NCBI RefSeq assembly: GCF_049800835.1
Contig: NZ_JBNAFU010000007.1
Span: 166,810-230,809, forward strand
Direction: 5' to 3'
Length of the DNA stretch: 64,000 nt
DNA from: Dinoroseobacter sp049800835
GTDB lineage: Bacteria > Pseudomonadota > Alphaproteobacteria > Rhodobacterales > Rhodobacteraceae
The notes under the pieces were generated by a model, which was not told the origin of the DNA, ran no database searches, and worked only from the letters and a program-made list of their open reading frames with translations. Positions 52,780 through 61,412 of this stretch are shown here, in pieces (the first letter of the stretch is position 1; every line of letters begins with the position of its first letter). Position numbers and translations under genes: made by a program.

Positions 52780-53324
52780 TGCAGGGTCTCCGCCTCGGCA
52801 AAGGCTCCGATGGCGTTTTCACTGTCCTTCAACCGTCCTTTGACTACCAGCAGAGCTGCGGCCAGAAGTGTGATCCACGCGGAAAGCGCAAACCAGAGCC
52901 ACCCTGCGAACCACGGGATCTGGACCAAGGCAAGCGGTGTCTCCAGGGGCGTATTGGCCGTGGAGTTGTTGGCCAGCGAATTGCCGACAACCGGCCAGCA
53001 CTTGTAGGCGATCAGCGAGATCACAAGCGTCATCACCAGCATTGCGAACAGATCAAGCAGCGCGCGCGGCCAGTCGGGCAACCGGCTGCGCACCAGATCA
53101 ATGCGGACATGGCCAAGTTCCAGAAGGGTATAGGCCATGCCCCAGGACGTTGCGATGGCCATCGCGTAGCCACTGACCTCATCGGTCCCGCCGAACGAAG
53201 ATCCAAGCTGGCGCAGCACGATATCGGCCAGAACGAAGGCTGCACAGATCAGCAACATCAGGCCGACGCCCAAGGCCACAATCCGGTTCACCGCCCGCAT
53301 CCAGCGCAATATCGTATCAGCCAT
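52776..53324 (-). CDS. TRAP transporter small permease subunit (DctQ type)
   Basis: A 182-residue protein with four hydrophobic helices. The family marks are FGGTDEVSGYAMAIATSWGMAY and LELGHVRIDLVRSRLP. It lies between the receptor (35 nt upstream) and the large permease, which it overlaps by 4 nt. The C-terminal DSENAIGAFAEAETLQ is cytoplasmic. Confidence 0.9.
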   Translation of the reverse strand: MADTILRWMRAVNRIVALGVGLMLLICAAFVLADIVLRQLGSSFGGTDEVSGYAMAIATSWGMAYTLLELGHVRIDLVRSRLPDWPRALLDLFAMLVMTLVISLIAYKCWPVVGNSLANNSTANTPLETPLALVQIPWFAGWLWFALSAWITLLAAALLVVKGRLKDSENAIGAFAEAETLQ

Positions 53325-53359
53325 CGGAACCTCCGTTCAGACAGGGTGTCCCGGCCAGA

Positions 53360-54397
53360 TCAGTTGGTGGGAACCTGAACGCCCACAACCTCTCCGACAG
53401 ATGCGTTCCAGCGGCTGGCCCAGTCGCCGCCCGCGCGCTCTGCCCAGTCGGGCAGCACTTCGGAGACAAGGATGGCGCGCGCCTTGTCGAAATCGGCTTG
53501 CGAGGCTTCGACCAAGGTCATGCCGCGCGCGTCACCGACCGGGCATTCTCCGTTGCCGGTCAGGCACGCGATGTCATTGACCAGAGCGTCCTGCGCACTG
53601 GCCCAGGCCGGGCCCTCGAACTCTGCTGCAATGCTGTCGGAAATGACGGTTTGCTGTGTTTCGGACAGGCTGTTCCACTTGTCGAGGTTGATTGCCGTGA
53701 CGACCGAGTCCCAGCCCCCCAGCGGGATGGGCAGCAAATGCGTCGAGACTTCCCACCAGCCCGCACTGTAACCGGACCCGGCGCCAGTGACCGCGCAATC
53801 CACAACGCCCTTCTGCAAGGCGCCCGGCACCTCTGAGAAAGACACGTTCACCCCTTCGGCACCCAGCGCCTCGAGAAACTTGGCCGTCATCCGGCCCGAA
53901 GCGCGCACCTTCTTGCCCTGCAAATTATCAAGGCCGGAAATTTCGGCATTGCAGAACACGACCTGTGGCGGATACGGCGCAATCGCCAGCACGTGGCTGT
54001 TGAAGCGTGTATTGTAGATATCCTCGACCATCGGACGGGCCGCATCGACCATCGCACGTGCGCTTTCGGCATCCAGCGCCAGAAGCGGCACATCGAGTCC
54101 TTCGAGCTCGGGTGCGTCAGCAACCGCATAGTCCGCGACGGTCATCGCCACATCGTAAACGCCCTGCCCCAGAAGCCGATAGATGTCTCCCAGGCCCAGA
54201 CCCATCTGATCGTGGGTGGTCAGCGCAACCTCCAGATCGCCCCCGGAAGCTTCGGGCAGTGTTTTCGTCCAGAACGGCGCTTCGTATTGCTTGTGGAGCG
54301 GCAGGCCGGACCAGCTGCCCACAACGTTCAGGTTTTCCGCCAGCGCCGGCGTGGCGATCAGAGCCGTTGCGGCCATCAGCGCGAGTTTGGTTGTCAT
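53360..54397 (-). CDS. TRAP transporter receptor (DctP type)
   Basis: A 345-residue periplasmic binding protein with a signal peptide ending TPALA-ENL. The mature part has FWTKTLPEASGGDLEVALTTHDQMG, LQGKKVRASGRMTAKFLEALGAEG and VDCAVTGAGSGYSAGWWEV, all in DctP positions, although the usual Arg region is somewhat divergent. It is the second gene of the operon, 27 nt after the DUF1445 gene. Confidence 0.88.
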   Translation of the reverse strand: MTTKLALMAATALIATPALAENLNVVGSWSGLPLHKQYEAPFWTKTLPEASGGDLEVALTTHDQMGLGLGDIYRLLGQGVYDVAMTVADYAVADAPELEGLDVPLLALDAESARAMVDAARPMVEDIYNTRFNSHVLAIAPYPPQVVFCNAEISGLDNLQGKKVRASGRMTAKFLEALGAEGVNVSFSEVPGALQKGVVDCAVTGAGSGYSAGWWEVSTHLLPIPLGGWDSVVTAINLDKWNSLSETQQTVISDSIAAEFEGPAWASAQDALVNDIACLTGNGECPVGDARGMTLVEASQADFDKARAILVSEVLPDWAERAGGDWASRWNASVGEVVGVQVPTN

Positions 54398-54424
54398 GTC
54401 TAAATCCTCACTACGAGTTGGAAA

Positions 54425-55240
54425 TCAGGCCGCCGTCAGAACGGTGACCTTGGCGTCTTCGGGCACATCGGTGATCAGCATGTGACCGGGTTTGTGAGTG
54501 ATGCAGATCGGCAGGTTGGCCTGCTCGATCGCAACTTGCGGGGTCACGCCGCACGCCCAGAACACCGGGACGTGGCCGTCCGGTACTGGCGCGGGGTCGC
54601 CCCACTCCGGGCGGGCGACATCGGCAATCCCGATCTCGGCCGGGTCGCCCCAGTGAACCGGCGCGCCATGCGCGGTGGGGAAAGCATCCGAAATTTCAAC
54701 CGCCAGCGCGACCTGGTCCTCGGGGATAGCGCGCATGCTGACAACCATCTTGCCACGGAACGGACCCGCAGGCACCGTTTCGAGCCCAGAGCGATACATC
54801 GGCACGGTCGTGTCGTTCTCGATATGCCAGAGCGAAATCCCGGCATTCATCAACGCGCGCTCGAAGGTGAACGAACATCCCAGAGCGAATGCGACGAAAT
54901 CCTCCTGCCAGATATCGGTAATGTCCGCACAGGACTGCGCGAGCCTGCCGTGTCGGTAAACATTGTACGCGGGGACGTCGGTCCGGATATCAATCTCTGC
55001 CCCCAGCGTGAACATCATCGGGTTGCCAGTATCCGACACCCCCGACACCGGGCATGGCTTCGGATTACGCTGGCAATAGCGCATGAAATCAAGCGCGAAG
55101 CGTTCGGGCAGTATGGCGAGATTGGCTTGCAGAAACCCTGGCCCCAGCCCTGCGGTGTGGGAGGCATAGGCGCCCGACCTGATGGCCGCGCGTACCGCTT
55201 CCGGCGATTGTTGGCGAAGTTCGTTGTAAAGCACAGACAC
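54425..55240 (-). CDS. DUF1445 / YcsI family protein (putative hydro-lyase, D-glutamate cyclase-like)
   Basis: A 271-residue protein; I chose a GTG start at 55240 (VSVLYNELRQQSPEAVRAAIRSG) behind a G-rich GGGGG site, as the frame from 55264 begins with a TTG that has none. The pattern AYASHTAGLGPGFLQANLAILP and the KPCPVSGVSD and CSFTFERALMNAG blocks are DUF1445. A human homologue makes 5-oxo-D-proline from D-glutamate or the reverse, which fits the Pxp setting. It is the first gene of the operon. Confidence 0.82.
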   Translation of the reverse strand: MSVLYNELRQQSPEAVRAAIRSGAYASHTAGLGPGFLQANLAILPERFALDFMRYCQRNPKPCPVSGVSDTGNPMMFTLGAEIDIRTDVPAYNVYRHGRLAQSCADITDIWQEDFVAFALGCSFTFERALMNAGISLWHIENDTTVPMYRSGLETVPAGPFRGKMVVSMRAIPEDQVALAVEISDAFPTAHGAPVHWGDPAEIGIADVARPEWGDPAPVPDGHVPVFWACGVTPQVAIEQANLPICITHKPGHMLITDVPEDAKVTVLTAA

Positions 55241-55322
55241 CCGGCACCCCCATCGTGTGGTCAAGGGTTGCAGCGAATTCGCATCAAATCAAATGCAATC
55301 TTTCTCTCAAATGATATCCAAG

Positions 55323-56219
55323 TTATTTATCGCCTGCGAAGGTTCTGGCGACGTCCAGAGCGAGCGACGTCGCGACTTCGATCAAGTGGCTCTGGGGTTC
55401 TGCAACGGAACTGGCGGTGAAAAACAATGGCGATGGGGTCCATCCCGGATCGAAATCCTGCAAGACGCCGCGCGCGACCAGCGGGCGTCCCATGGCTTCG
55501 GGCAGCGCGGCGACACCAAGTCCCGCTTCAACCAGCCGAAATGCCGCTGACAAGGAAGACGATGGAAAAATAGAGGCCGTCGGACCGACCCGCTCCAGAA
55601 GTTCGGCTTTCAACTCGCGATAGGGACGCGTGTTGCGCGCATAGGAAATCACCGGGTGTTTCAGATACCCGGCGGGGCCTTCGGGTGGCAGTGGCAGATC
55701 GGTCGCTGCGTACCATGCAAGCCGAAAATCAGGCAGCGCAACATTGTCCACGGCAAAGTCCGAAACAGGTCCCAACAGCAGCGCAAGATCAATCTCGCGT
55801 GCCAACAATGCATCGCGCAGGTTGCTGGAGATATCGACATGCAACTCGACCTGAACCTTGGGGAATTCCTGCCGCAACCGGGCGACGAAATCAGGCAACC
55901 AGCATTGCGTCACAGTCTCTGACGCGCCGATCCGCAGCCAGCCGTCGACCGCCTTTGGGTCCACGACCTTGCGCTCAACCATGTCTGCCAGATGCTCGAA
56001 CTTCTCGGCATAGCCGAGAAAACGCTCCCCCTCGCGGGTCAGGGTCATGCGCGCCCCAGAACGATCAAACAGCACCTGAGATAACGTTTCTTCCAAGCGA
56101 CGGATTCGCGTGGTGACGGCGGGTTGCGACAGGTTGAGTGCCTGCGCGGCGCGCCGCACGCCGCCCAGGCGGACGACCGCGAGAAATGCGCGGATCTGTT
56201 CAAGGTTGAGACCGGACAT
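55323..56219 (-). CDS. LysR family transcriptional regulator
   Basis: A 298-residue regulator with its helix-turn-helix at the N-terminus (LEQIRAFLAVVRLGGVRRAAQALNLSQPAVTTRIRRLEETL) and an effector domain after residue 90. The ATG 56219 was chosen because the in-frame extension has no family similarity. It lies upstream of the DUF1445-TRAP-pxp operon on the same strand and is divergent from the TAXI TRAP genes at 56419, so it may control either. Confidence 0.9.
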   Translation of the reverse strand: MSGLNLEQIRAFLAVVRLGGVRRAAQALNLSQPAVTTRIRRLEETLSQVLFDRSGARMTLTREGERFLGYAEKFEHLADMVERKVVDPKAVDGWLRIGASETVTQCWLPDFVARLRQEFPKVQVELHVDISSNLRDALLAREIDLALLLGPVSDFAVDNVALPDFRLAWYAATDLPLPPEGPAGYLKHPVISYARNTRPYRELKAELLERVGPTASIFPSSSLSAAFRLVEAGLGVAALPEAMGRPLVARGVLQDFDPGWTPSPLFFTASSVAEPQSHLIEVATSLALDVARTFAGDK

Positions 56220-56418
56220 CGCTTCCCAGACCGTTTCATCCCCTGAAATCGGGGGCACTGTCACCGGTATACGTTCACTGACGCAGGCACGAAAGCCACT
56301 GTTCCCGCGCATGACCCGTTGCAATGACAGGACGTGACAGGCAGGTTCAGCGCATCGGAGGCGTAGCGCGCGGCGAGCCATGACCGCGCCGACGCTCGTC
56401 CAAGTCTGGGAGGACCCT

Positions 56419-57369
56419 ATGAAATTCACGACTATTCTGGCGGCCACTGCCTTTGCGATCACTGCGCACGCGGCCCAAGCGCAAGAGCGTGTAACTTACA
56501 AATCTGCCAAATCGACCTCGTCCTACTATCAGATGGGCGTCCAGATCGCGGAAGCGATGAAGGAAGGCACAGGTGGCGACATCCTCGTCACGCTGGAAGA
56601 AAGCCAGGGTTCGGTGCAGAACGTGATGGAGGTAAAGGCACGCGGCGCTGATTACGTCTTTACCACACCGCCTGCATTGGTCGGCCTTGCCCAGGGCGGC
56701 AAGGCCATGTTCGAAGGCAAGTCGGACCCTGCGTTCGACACGATCCGAGCGTTGTTTCCAATTCCGTCGCTGACCATGCATTTCGTCATGTCCGAGGCGA
56801 GCGGTGTGACCGATTTTGCCGGGATGGAGGGCAAAACACTGCTTCTTGGCAAGGGGTCCTTTGGCGCGCGCGAGGGGGAAAAGTACCTCGGCCTCTTTGG
56901 CCTGGAGGGCAAAGTTGATCTTGCCGAAGTCGAACTGTCGAACGCCGTCTCCGCCCTCAAGAACGGGCAGATAGACGGTTTTGTGACCGCCGGATCCTAC
57001 CCTGCACCCAACGTTATCGAGGCCGCGGCGACCACCGGCGTGACCATTTTGTCACTGAACGAGGAGCAGATCGCCCAGACCAAGCGCACGCGACTGGTGA
57101 TCCCGGCAGGCACCTACACCGGACAGGACAGCGATGTCGTGACGACCTCTTTGCCGGTTGTGGCCTACACCACGACGCAGATGAGCGATGATACCGCTTA
57201 CGCGCTGACCAAGACTTTCTGGGAACAACGCGAGAAAATGGGGGAGGCCGCGCCATGGTGGTTGGGCGTGAACGAAGGCTTGATGGCCGCAATCAACGGC
57301 AAGATCCACCCCGGCGCCTTGCGCTACTATCAAGAGGCCGGTTTTGCCCTGACGGACGCCCAGATGTGA
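56419..57369 (+). CDS. TAXI family TRAP transporter solute-binding protein (second system)
   Basis: A 316-residue periplasmic receptor with signal peptide AFAITAHAAQA-QERV. The mature N-terminus VTYKSAKSTSSYYQMGVQIAEAM differs from the standard TAXI GTGG motif, so the binding pocket probably differs as well. It continues ITLEESQGSVQNVMEVKARGADYVFTTPPAL, in TAXI order. ATG 56419 follows GGGAGGA. It is paired with the permease gene 48 nt downstream. Confidence 0.82.
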   Translation: MKFTTILAATAFAITAHAAQAQERVTYKSAKSTSSYYQMGVQIAEAMKEGTGGDILVTLEESQGSVQNVMEVKARGADYVFTTPPALVGLAQGGKAMFEGKSDPAFDTIRALFPIPSLTMHFVMSEASGVTDFAGMEGKTLLLGKGSFGAREGEKYLGLFGLEGKVDLAEVELSNAVSALKNGQIDGFVTAGSYPAPNVIEAAATTGVTILSLNEEQIAQTKRTRLVIPAGTYTGQDSDVVTTSLPVVAYTTTQMSDDTAYALTKTFWEQREKMGEAAPWWLGVNEGLMAAINGKIHPGALRYYQEAGFALTDAQM

Positions 57370-57417
57370 TGCGCAGGGCCGGCGGCCCCGCCGTTGGCCC
57401 GAATTGAAAGTCCACTT

Positions 57418-59175
57418 ATGCGATTGATCCGTGTCACGGCGGCGCTCGTGCTCGTGGTGTTTCATCTCGGCCTGATTTTCTCGGGACTGGTGCCGAACCT
57501 CGTGAGCCGTCCGCTGCATCTGGCGCTGGCCTTGCCGTGGATATTGCTTGTCTGGGACGGGTCTTTTGTGAAGCGCATCAGCGGGGTCGTGTTGACGATC
57601 CTCGGCGTCGGCGCTTCTCTTTGGGTAGCCTGGAGCCACGACGCCCTGTCGGATCAGTACGGGTTCCTCGAAGGGCCCTTTCAGGTCGCCGTCGCAGTTA
57701 CCCTGTTGGGCGTCGTGCTCGAAGCCGCTCGGCGCGCCATTGGCTGGCCCCTGCCCTGCGTGGCAGCCCTCGCCCTGGCCTATGGCCTGTTCGGGCAGCA
57801 TATTCCGGGGGAGTTTGGACATTCCGGCACGCCGCTGCCCAGTTTTCTGGGCACGCTGACCATTGCCGAGGGCGGCATTTGGGGCAGCCTGACCGGGGTA
57901 TCGGTCAACGTTGTGGCCATCTTCGTGATTTTCGGTGCCGTGCTGAACGCCGGAGAGGCGGGGCAAGGGTTCATGAACCTCGCGTCCGCCGCGGCCGGTC
58001 GGCTCAAGGGCGGCGCGGCGAAAGTGTCTGTCCTGTCCTCGGCTTTCTTCGGGTCTATTTCGGGGTCAGCCTCGGCCAACGTGGCCTCCACTGGTGCGAT
58101 CACGCTTCCGGCGATGACCCGGCTCGGCTACCCCAAGAGGCTGGCAGCCGCGGTGGAAGCGGTTGCCTCCTCCGGCGGGCAGATCATGCCGCCCCTGATG
58201 GGGGCCGGGGCCTTCGTCATGGTGGAATTGACCGGGGTGCCCTACACTTCCGTCATGGCAGCGGCGCTCTTGCCCGCGATCCTGTATTTTCTGGCCGTAT
58301 GGGTGGGTGTGAACGCCTACGCCGACAGGTTCGATCTGGCCGGGCTGGCCGCAGAAGACCGCCCGACCCTGATGACGGTCCTGATCACGAGCGCATTTTT
58401 TGCAGTCCCTTTCGGCATCCTGCTCTGGGGGATGTTCGGCCTGCGGGTCACACCACAATACGCCGCGTGCATCGCCATTCTTGCCGCGTTCGTTCTGCTG
58501 TTCTTCAACGCTCGCGGCGTCGGTTCGTGGAAAGAAACGACCGCGCGGGTCGAGACCGCGCTTCTGACCGCCGCACAACAGGTCTCGTTGATTGCATCGA
58601 TCATCGTCTGTGCGGCAATCATCATCGGCGTGCTGTCAATCACCGGACTTGGGGTCAAGATCACATCCCTGATCCTATCTGGCTCCGGTGGGCTGTTGTG
58701 GCCCGCCTTGTTGCTGACCGCTCTGGCCTGCCTGATCCTCGGGATGGAGGTCCCGACGACCGCGGCCTACGTCATCTGCATTTCCGTGGCCGGTCCGGCG
58801 CTGATCCAACTTGGACTGGAGCCGCTGCAAGCGCATCTTTTCGTGTTCTGGTTCGCCTTGCTGTCCACGATAACGCCACCGGTCTGCGGTGCCGTGTTCA
58901 TTGCCGCCGGAATGATTGGCGAGAACTGGCTGAAGGTCGCCGTGACGGCGATGAGCCTTGGCTTCGGACTCTACATCATCCCGCTTGCCATGATCGCCAA
59001 TCCGCACCTGATCGGTCTTGAACAGTCCCCTGGCCTCGCTATCGTCTCGGCGCTGCAAATCGGCCTTGGACTGGCACTGATGTCGATGTCCATCGTCGGG
59101 CGGCGTGGCGCGCCACTGCGTATCGGGCTGTTCCTGCTGGGAATGGCAATTGTTTTCCTGCAAGTGATGATCTGA
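57418..59175 (+). CDS. TRAP transporter fused permease (TAXI-associated 4TM/12TM)
   Basis: A 585-residue fused DctQM-type permease. The first about 150 residues carry four small-subunit-like helices; then a DctM-type domain begins (FGSISGSASANVASTGAITLPAM, GQIMPPLMGAGAFVMVELTGVPY, STITPPVCGAVFIAAGMI). The fused form is the regular partner of TAXI receptors. I used ATG 57418; a TTG at 57394 is the only upstream alternative. The stop is 15 nt from the convergent HupE-like gene. Confidence 0.9.
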   Translation: MRLIRVTAALVLVVFHLGLIFSGLVPNLVSRPLHLALALPWILLVWDGSFVKRISGVVLTILGVGASLWVAWSHDALSDQYGFLEGPFQVAVAVTLLGVVLEAARRAIGWPLPCVAALALAYGLFGQHIPGEFGHSGTPLPSFLGTLTIAEGGIWGSLTGVSVNVVAIFVIFGAVLNAGEAGQGFMNLASAAAGRLKGGAAKVSVLSSAFFGSISGSASANVASTGAITLPAMTRLGYPKRLAAAVEAVASSGGQIMPPLMGAGAFVMVELTGVPYTSVMAAALLPAILYFLAVWVGVNAYADRFDLAGLAAEDRPTLMTVLITSAFFAVPFGILLWGMFGLRVTPQYAACIAILAAFVLLFFNARGVGSWKETTARVETALLTAAQQVSLIASIIVCAAIIIGVLSITGLGVKITSLILSGSGGLLWPALLLTALACLILGMEVPTTAAYVICISVAGPALIQLGLEPLQAHLFVFWFALLSTITPPVCGAVFIAAGMIGENWLKVAVTAMSLGFGLYIIPLAMIANPHLIGLEQSPGLAIVSALQIGLGLALMSMSIVGRRGAPLRIGLFLLGMAIVFLQVMI

Positions 59176-59190
59176 TCCGCACCGACGCGG

Positions 59191-60204
59191 TCAGGCGAAA
59201 AAACCCGCCACGCGATCAAGGGTCCAGTAGGCCGCGATCCCACCGATTGCGTAGGCCAAGACCGGCAAGGCAACAGGGCGGCTGCGCTCCACCAAGGTGG
59301 GCACGATTGTCTTGGCGGAGTGATACGCTGCTAGCACGACACAGACGAACAGGATCTGCCCGGCCTCGACACCGACGTTGAACGACACCATGGCCAGAGG
59401 AATGTCGCCTTCCGGCAAACCGATCTCGCGTAGCGCGCTGGCAAAACCCAACCCGTGCAAAAGACCGAAGGCAAACGCCACCACCCACGGCGCGGTCTGC
59501 ATGAGCGTCGGGGGCGCTTCCGCGGGGCGCAGAATCTCAGCGGCCAGAAACACAATGGACAGGGCGATTGCCGCCTCCACCGGTGGCATCGGCAGGGAAA
59601 CAGCGCCGAGCGTGGCTGCCGTCAGCGTAATGCTGTGGGCGACCGTGAACGCGGTGATCGCCAGAAGCAAGGCGCGGGTGCCGGACACGAGAAACAGAAG
59701 CCCAAGGACAAACAGCAAATGATCGATCCCGGCCAGAATGTGATCCATGCCAAGACGGAAATAGCTAACCAGCACAGTCAAGAAACCCGGCGCATCTGCA
59801 AGAACGACGCTTGTTGCTGCAGGCGTCAGGCGAAACGTCTGGGCAGAAGCCCCGATTTCAGGGGTGTAGCGGATCAGCACGTCAGTGGCCGTTTGGTCCA
59901 GTCCTTCGATCAACAAGGGCGCCGATGAAAGGGCCGGGTCACACTTTGCGACCCAACCGGTCACGTAGGCGCGCCCGTCAAACCGCGGCGGCGGCCCTCG
60001 CCTCGGCACACAGCCCTCGGGCAACACTGCATCAATACCCATAGGTCGGCCGGAGACTTGCGGCTTGCGCAAGGTGATGCGCCAAACCCCCTCTTCCAAT
60101 GGATCCACTTCGAGGTATCCAGGCTCCAGCGCGTGCGCGACGACTTGCTGCGCCGGACAAAGTAGCATCAAAGCCAACAGGAAAGCCCGGAAAAACCGCG
60201 TCAT
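59191..60204 (-). CDS. HupE/UreJ family membrane protein
   Basis: A 337-residue protein with a signal peptide (CPAQQVVA-HALEPG), a periplasmic beta-rich domain of about 130 residues, then six or seven membrane helices. The His-rich motif GMDHILAGIDHLLFVLG is the HupE/UreJ signature, and HGLGFASALREIGLP with FNVGVEAGQ follows. HupE proteins import nickel or cobalt; marine versions with a large periplasmic domain are uncharacterised. Its start overlaps the isomerase stop (ATGA). Confidence 0.85.
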   Translation of the reverse strand: MTRFFRAFLLALMLLCPAQQVVAHALEPGYLEVDPLEEGVWRITLRKPQVSGRPMGIDAVLPEGCVPRRGPPPRFDGRAYVTGWVAKCDPALSSAPLLIEGLDQTATDVLIRYTPEIGASAQTFRLTPAATSVVLADAPGFLTVLVSYFRLGMDHILAGIDHLLFVLGLLFLVSGTRALLLAITAFTVAHSITLTAATLGAVSLPMPPVEAAIALSIVFLAAEILRPAEAPPTLMQTAPWVVAFAFGLLHGLGFASALREIGLPEGDIPLAMVSFNVGVEAGQILFVCVVLAAYHSAKTIVPTLVERSRPVALPVLAYAIGGIAAYWTLDRVAGFFA

Positions 60205-61031
60205 TGCCCCAGCACCATCGCCGGATCCGGGCGGGTGATGTCGTATTGCGAAACCAGTCCTTCATACCGCGCCGCCCTCAGGTCCTGCGCCATACTGGCG
60301 CGCCACGCCAACTCAACCCTGTCCCGAACCTCTTCGAAGGGCACAAGCGTCTCCGGGTCGCTTTCGTTGACACGCACCAGATGCGTTCCAAACCCGGACG
60401 TGACCGGCCCCGCCCAGATCCCGGTTTCCAAAGTTGCGACCTGATCAAAGAAACCGGCGCCGAAGGTGGCATCAACGGCCTGTGCAGAACTCGGCGGCAT
60501 GGCAGGCTGCAAGAGCGTACGCGCCCCGAGCGCTCGCGGGTCTTCACCCGCCTGCAATCGGGCGAGGGTCGCCCGAAGGGTTTCTTCGGACGCGTCGGAC
60601 AACAATACCTGAGAGAACCCCACCTGTCCCGGTCGTGTGAACTGTGCCTGGTTCTGGTCGTAGAATGTTCGCAGGACAGCGTCGTCCGCAATCGCGGCCT
60701 CCGCCCCGGCCTCGGTCAGGAACTCCATCTTCTGCCGCAAGCGGCGGCGGACAATCGCATCGCCCTGGTCGAGTCCAAGCGCGAGCGCTTCGCGGACATA
60801 AACCTCCTCCGCGATGAAGGTATCGATCAACGCGTCGAGCTCTTCGGCGGTTGGGGCACGCCGCCACGTGGCTGCAAATTGATCAGCCAGCCAGCGCGCA
60901 TCCTGAACCGAAACATCCAATTGCGCGCGATCAGGTTGCGGTGGCGCATCATCCACCCACCAGAACAGCGCGAACAGCCCGGCGCCCAAGGCAAAAAACT
61001 GGATCATGGGTTGGCGAAGAACAGCAAACAT
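60201..61031 (-). CDS. Parvulin-type peptidyl-prolyl cis-trans isomerase (PpiC/SurA-like)
   Basis: A 276-residue protein with one N-terminal membrane anchor (MIQFFALGAGLFALFWWV) and a periplasmic SurA-like N domain. A rotamase domain at about residues 120-245 includes GFSQVLL, GFFDQVATLETGIWAGPVTSGFGTHLVRVNE. I used ATG 61031 (MFAVLRQPM); ATG 61007 is a possible later start. It is coupled to the HupE-like gene, and this pairing suggests that the isomerase assists the large periplasmic part of that protein. Confidence 0.82.
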   Translation of the reverse strand: MFAVLRQPMIQFFALGAGLFALFWWVDDAPPQPDRAQLDVSVQDARWLADQFAATWRRAPTAEELDALIDTFIAEEVYVREALALGLDQGDAIVRRRLRQKMEFLTEAGAEAAIADDAVLRTFYDQNQAQFTRPGQVGFSQVLLSDASEETLRATLARLQAGEDPRALGARTLLQPAMPPSSAQAVDATFGAGFFDQVATLETGIWAGPVTSGFGTHLVRVNESDPETLVPFEEVRDRVELAWRASMAQDLRAARYEGLVSQYDITRPDPAMVLGQ

Positions 61032-61412
61032 GGGGCAACTCTGGGGCAACGATCGCCGGGTGTCCGCCAACGCCCGGCCCCTGCCCTGCGGGGCCGTGCC
61101 GGGCCCGGGGGCTCCGAGCCGGTTTCTGTATAATCCCCAAAACAGTGCGCAGCAACGCCTGACCCGGTGAGTGCCGCACCCGAAGAACCTGACGCCGGGT
61201 CAGGCCCAAGAGCACACAAGGATCGCCCGAAGCCCGCTTGAGCCATGCGAGACCTGTAATGTCACGGATGATCGAACGTTCAGGCGGGTTTGCCGACCTC
61301 GTGAGCCAGAATTCGCAAATCGTTTGCTGAGAATCTCCGGCTGTGACAGCCTCAAAATTAGGCGCTTTATAAAAACACATTCGCGCGCCCGCATTTAAGG
61401 GAGGACCTCACC
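61032..61412. promoter_or_regulatory. 381-nt intergenic leader upstream of the SBP56 gene
   Basis: No gene is supported here. On the plus strand there is a perfect -10 box TATAAT at 61129-61134. The inverted repeat CCTGACCCGG (61158-61167) / CCGGGTCAGG (61195-61204) lies downstream of it, and nested GC-rich hairpins lie upstream (GCCCGGC 61072-61078 with GCCGGGC 61098-61104). A GGGAGGA site precedes the ATG at 61413. If the TATAAT is used, the SBP56 mRNA would have a leader of about 270 nt, long enough for regulatory RNA structure. Confidence 0.45.

Noticed and set aside
57537..59021. Second plus-strand frame of 494 codons inside the fused TRAP permease
   Set aside because: Arg- and Gly-rich with no membrane helices; the other frame is a clear TAXI permease.
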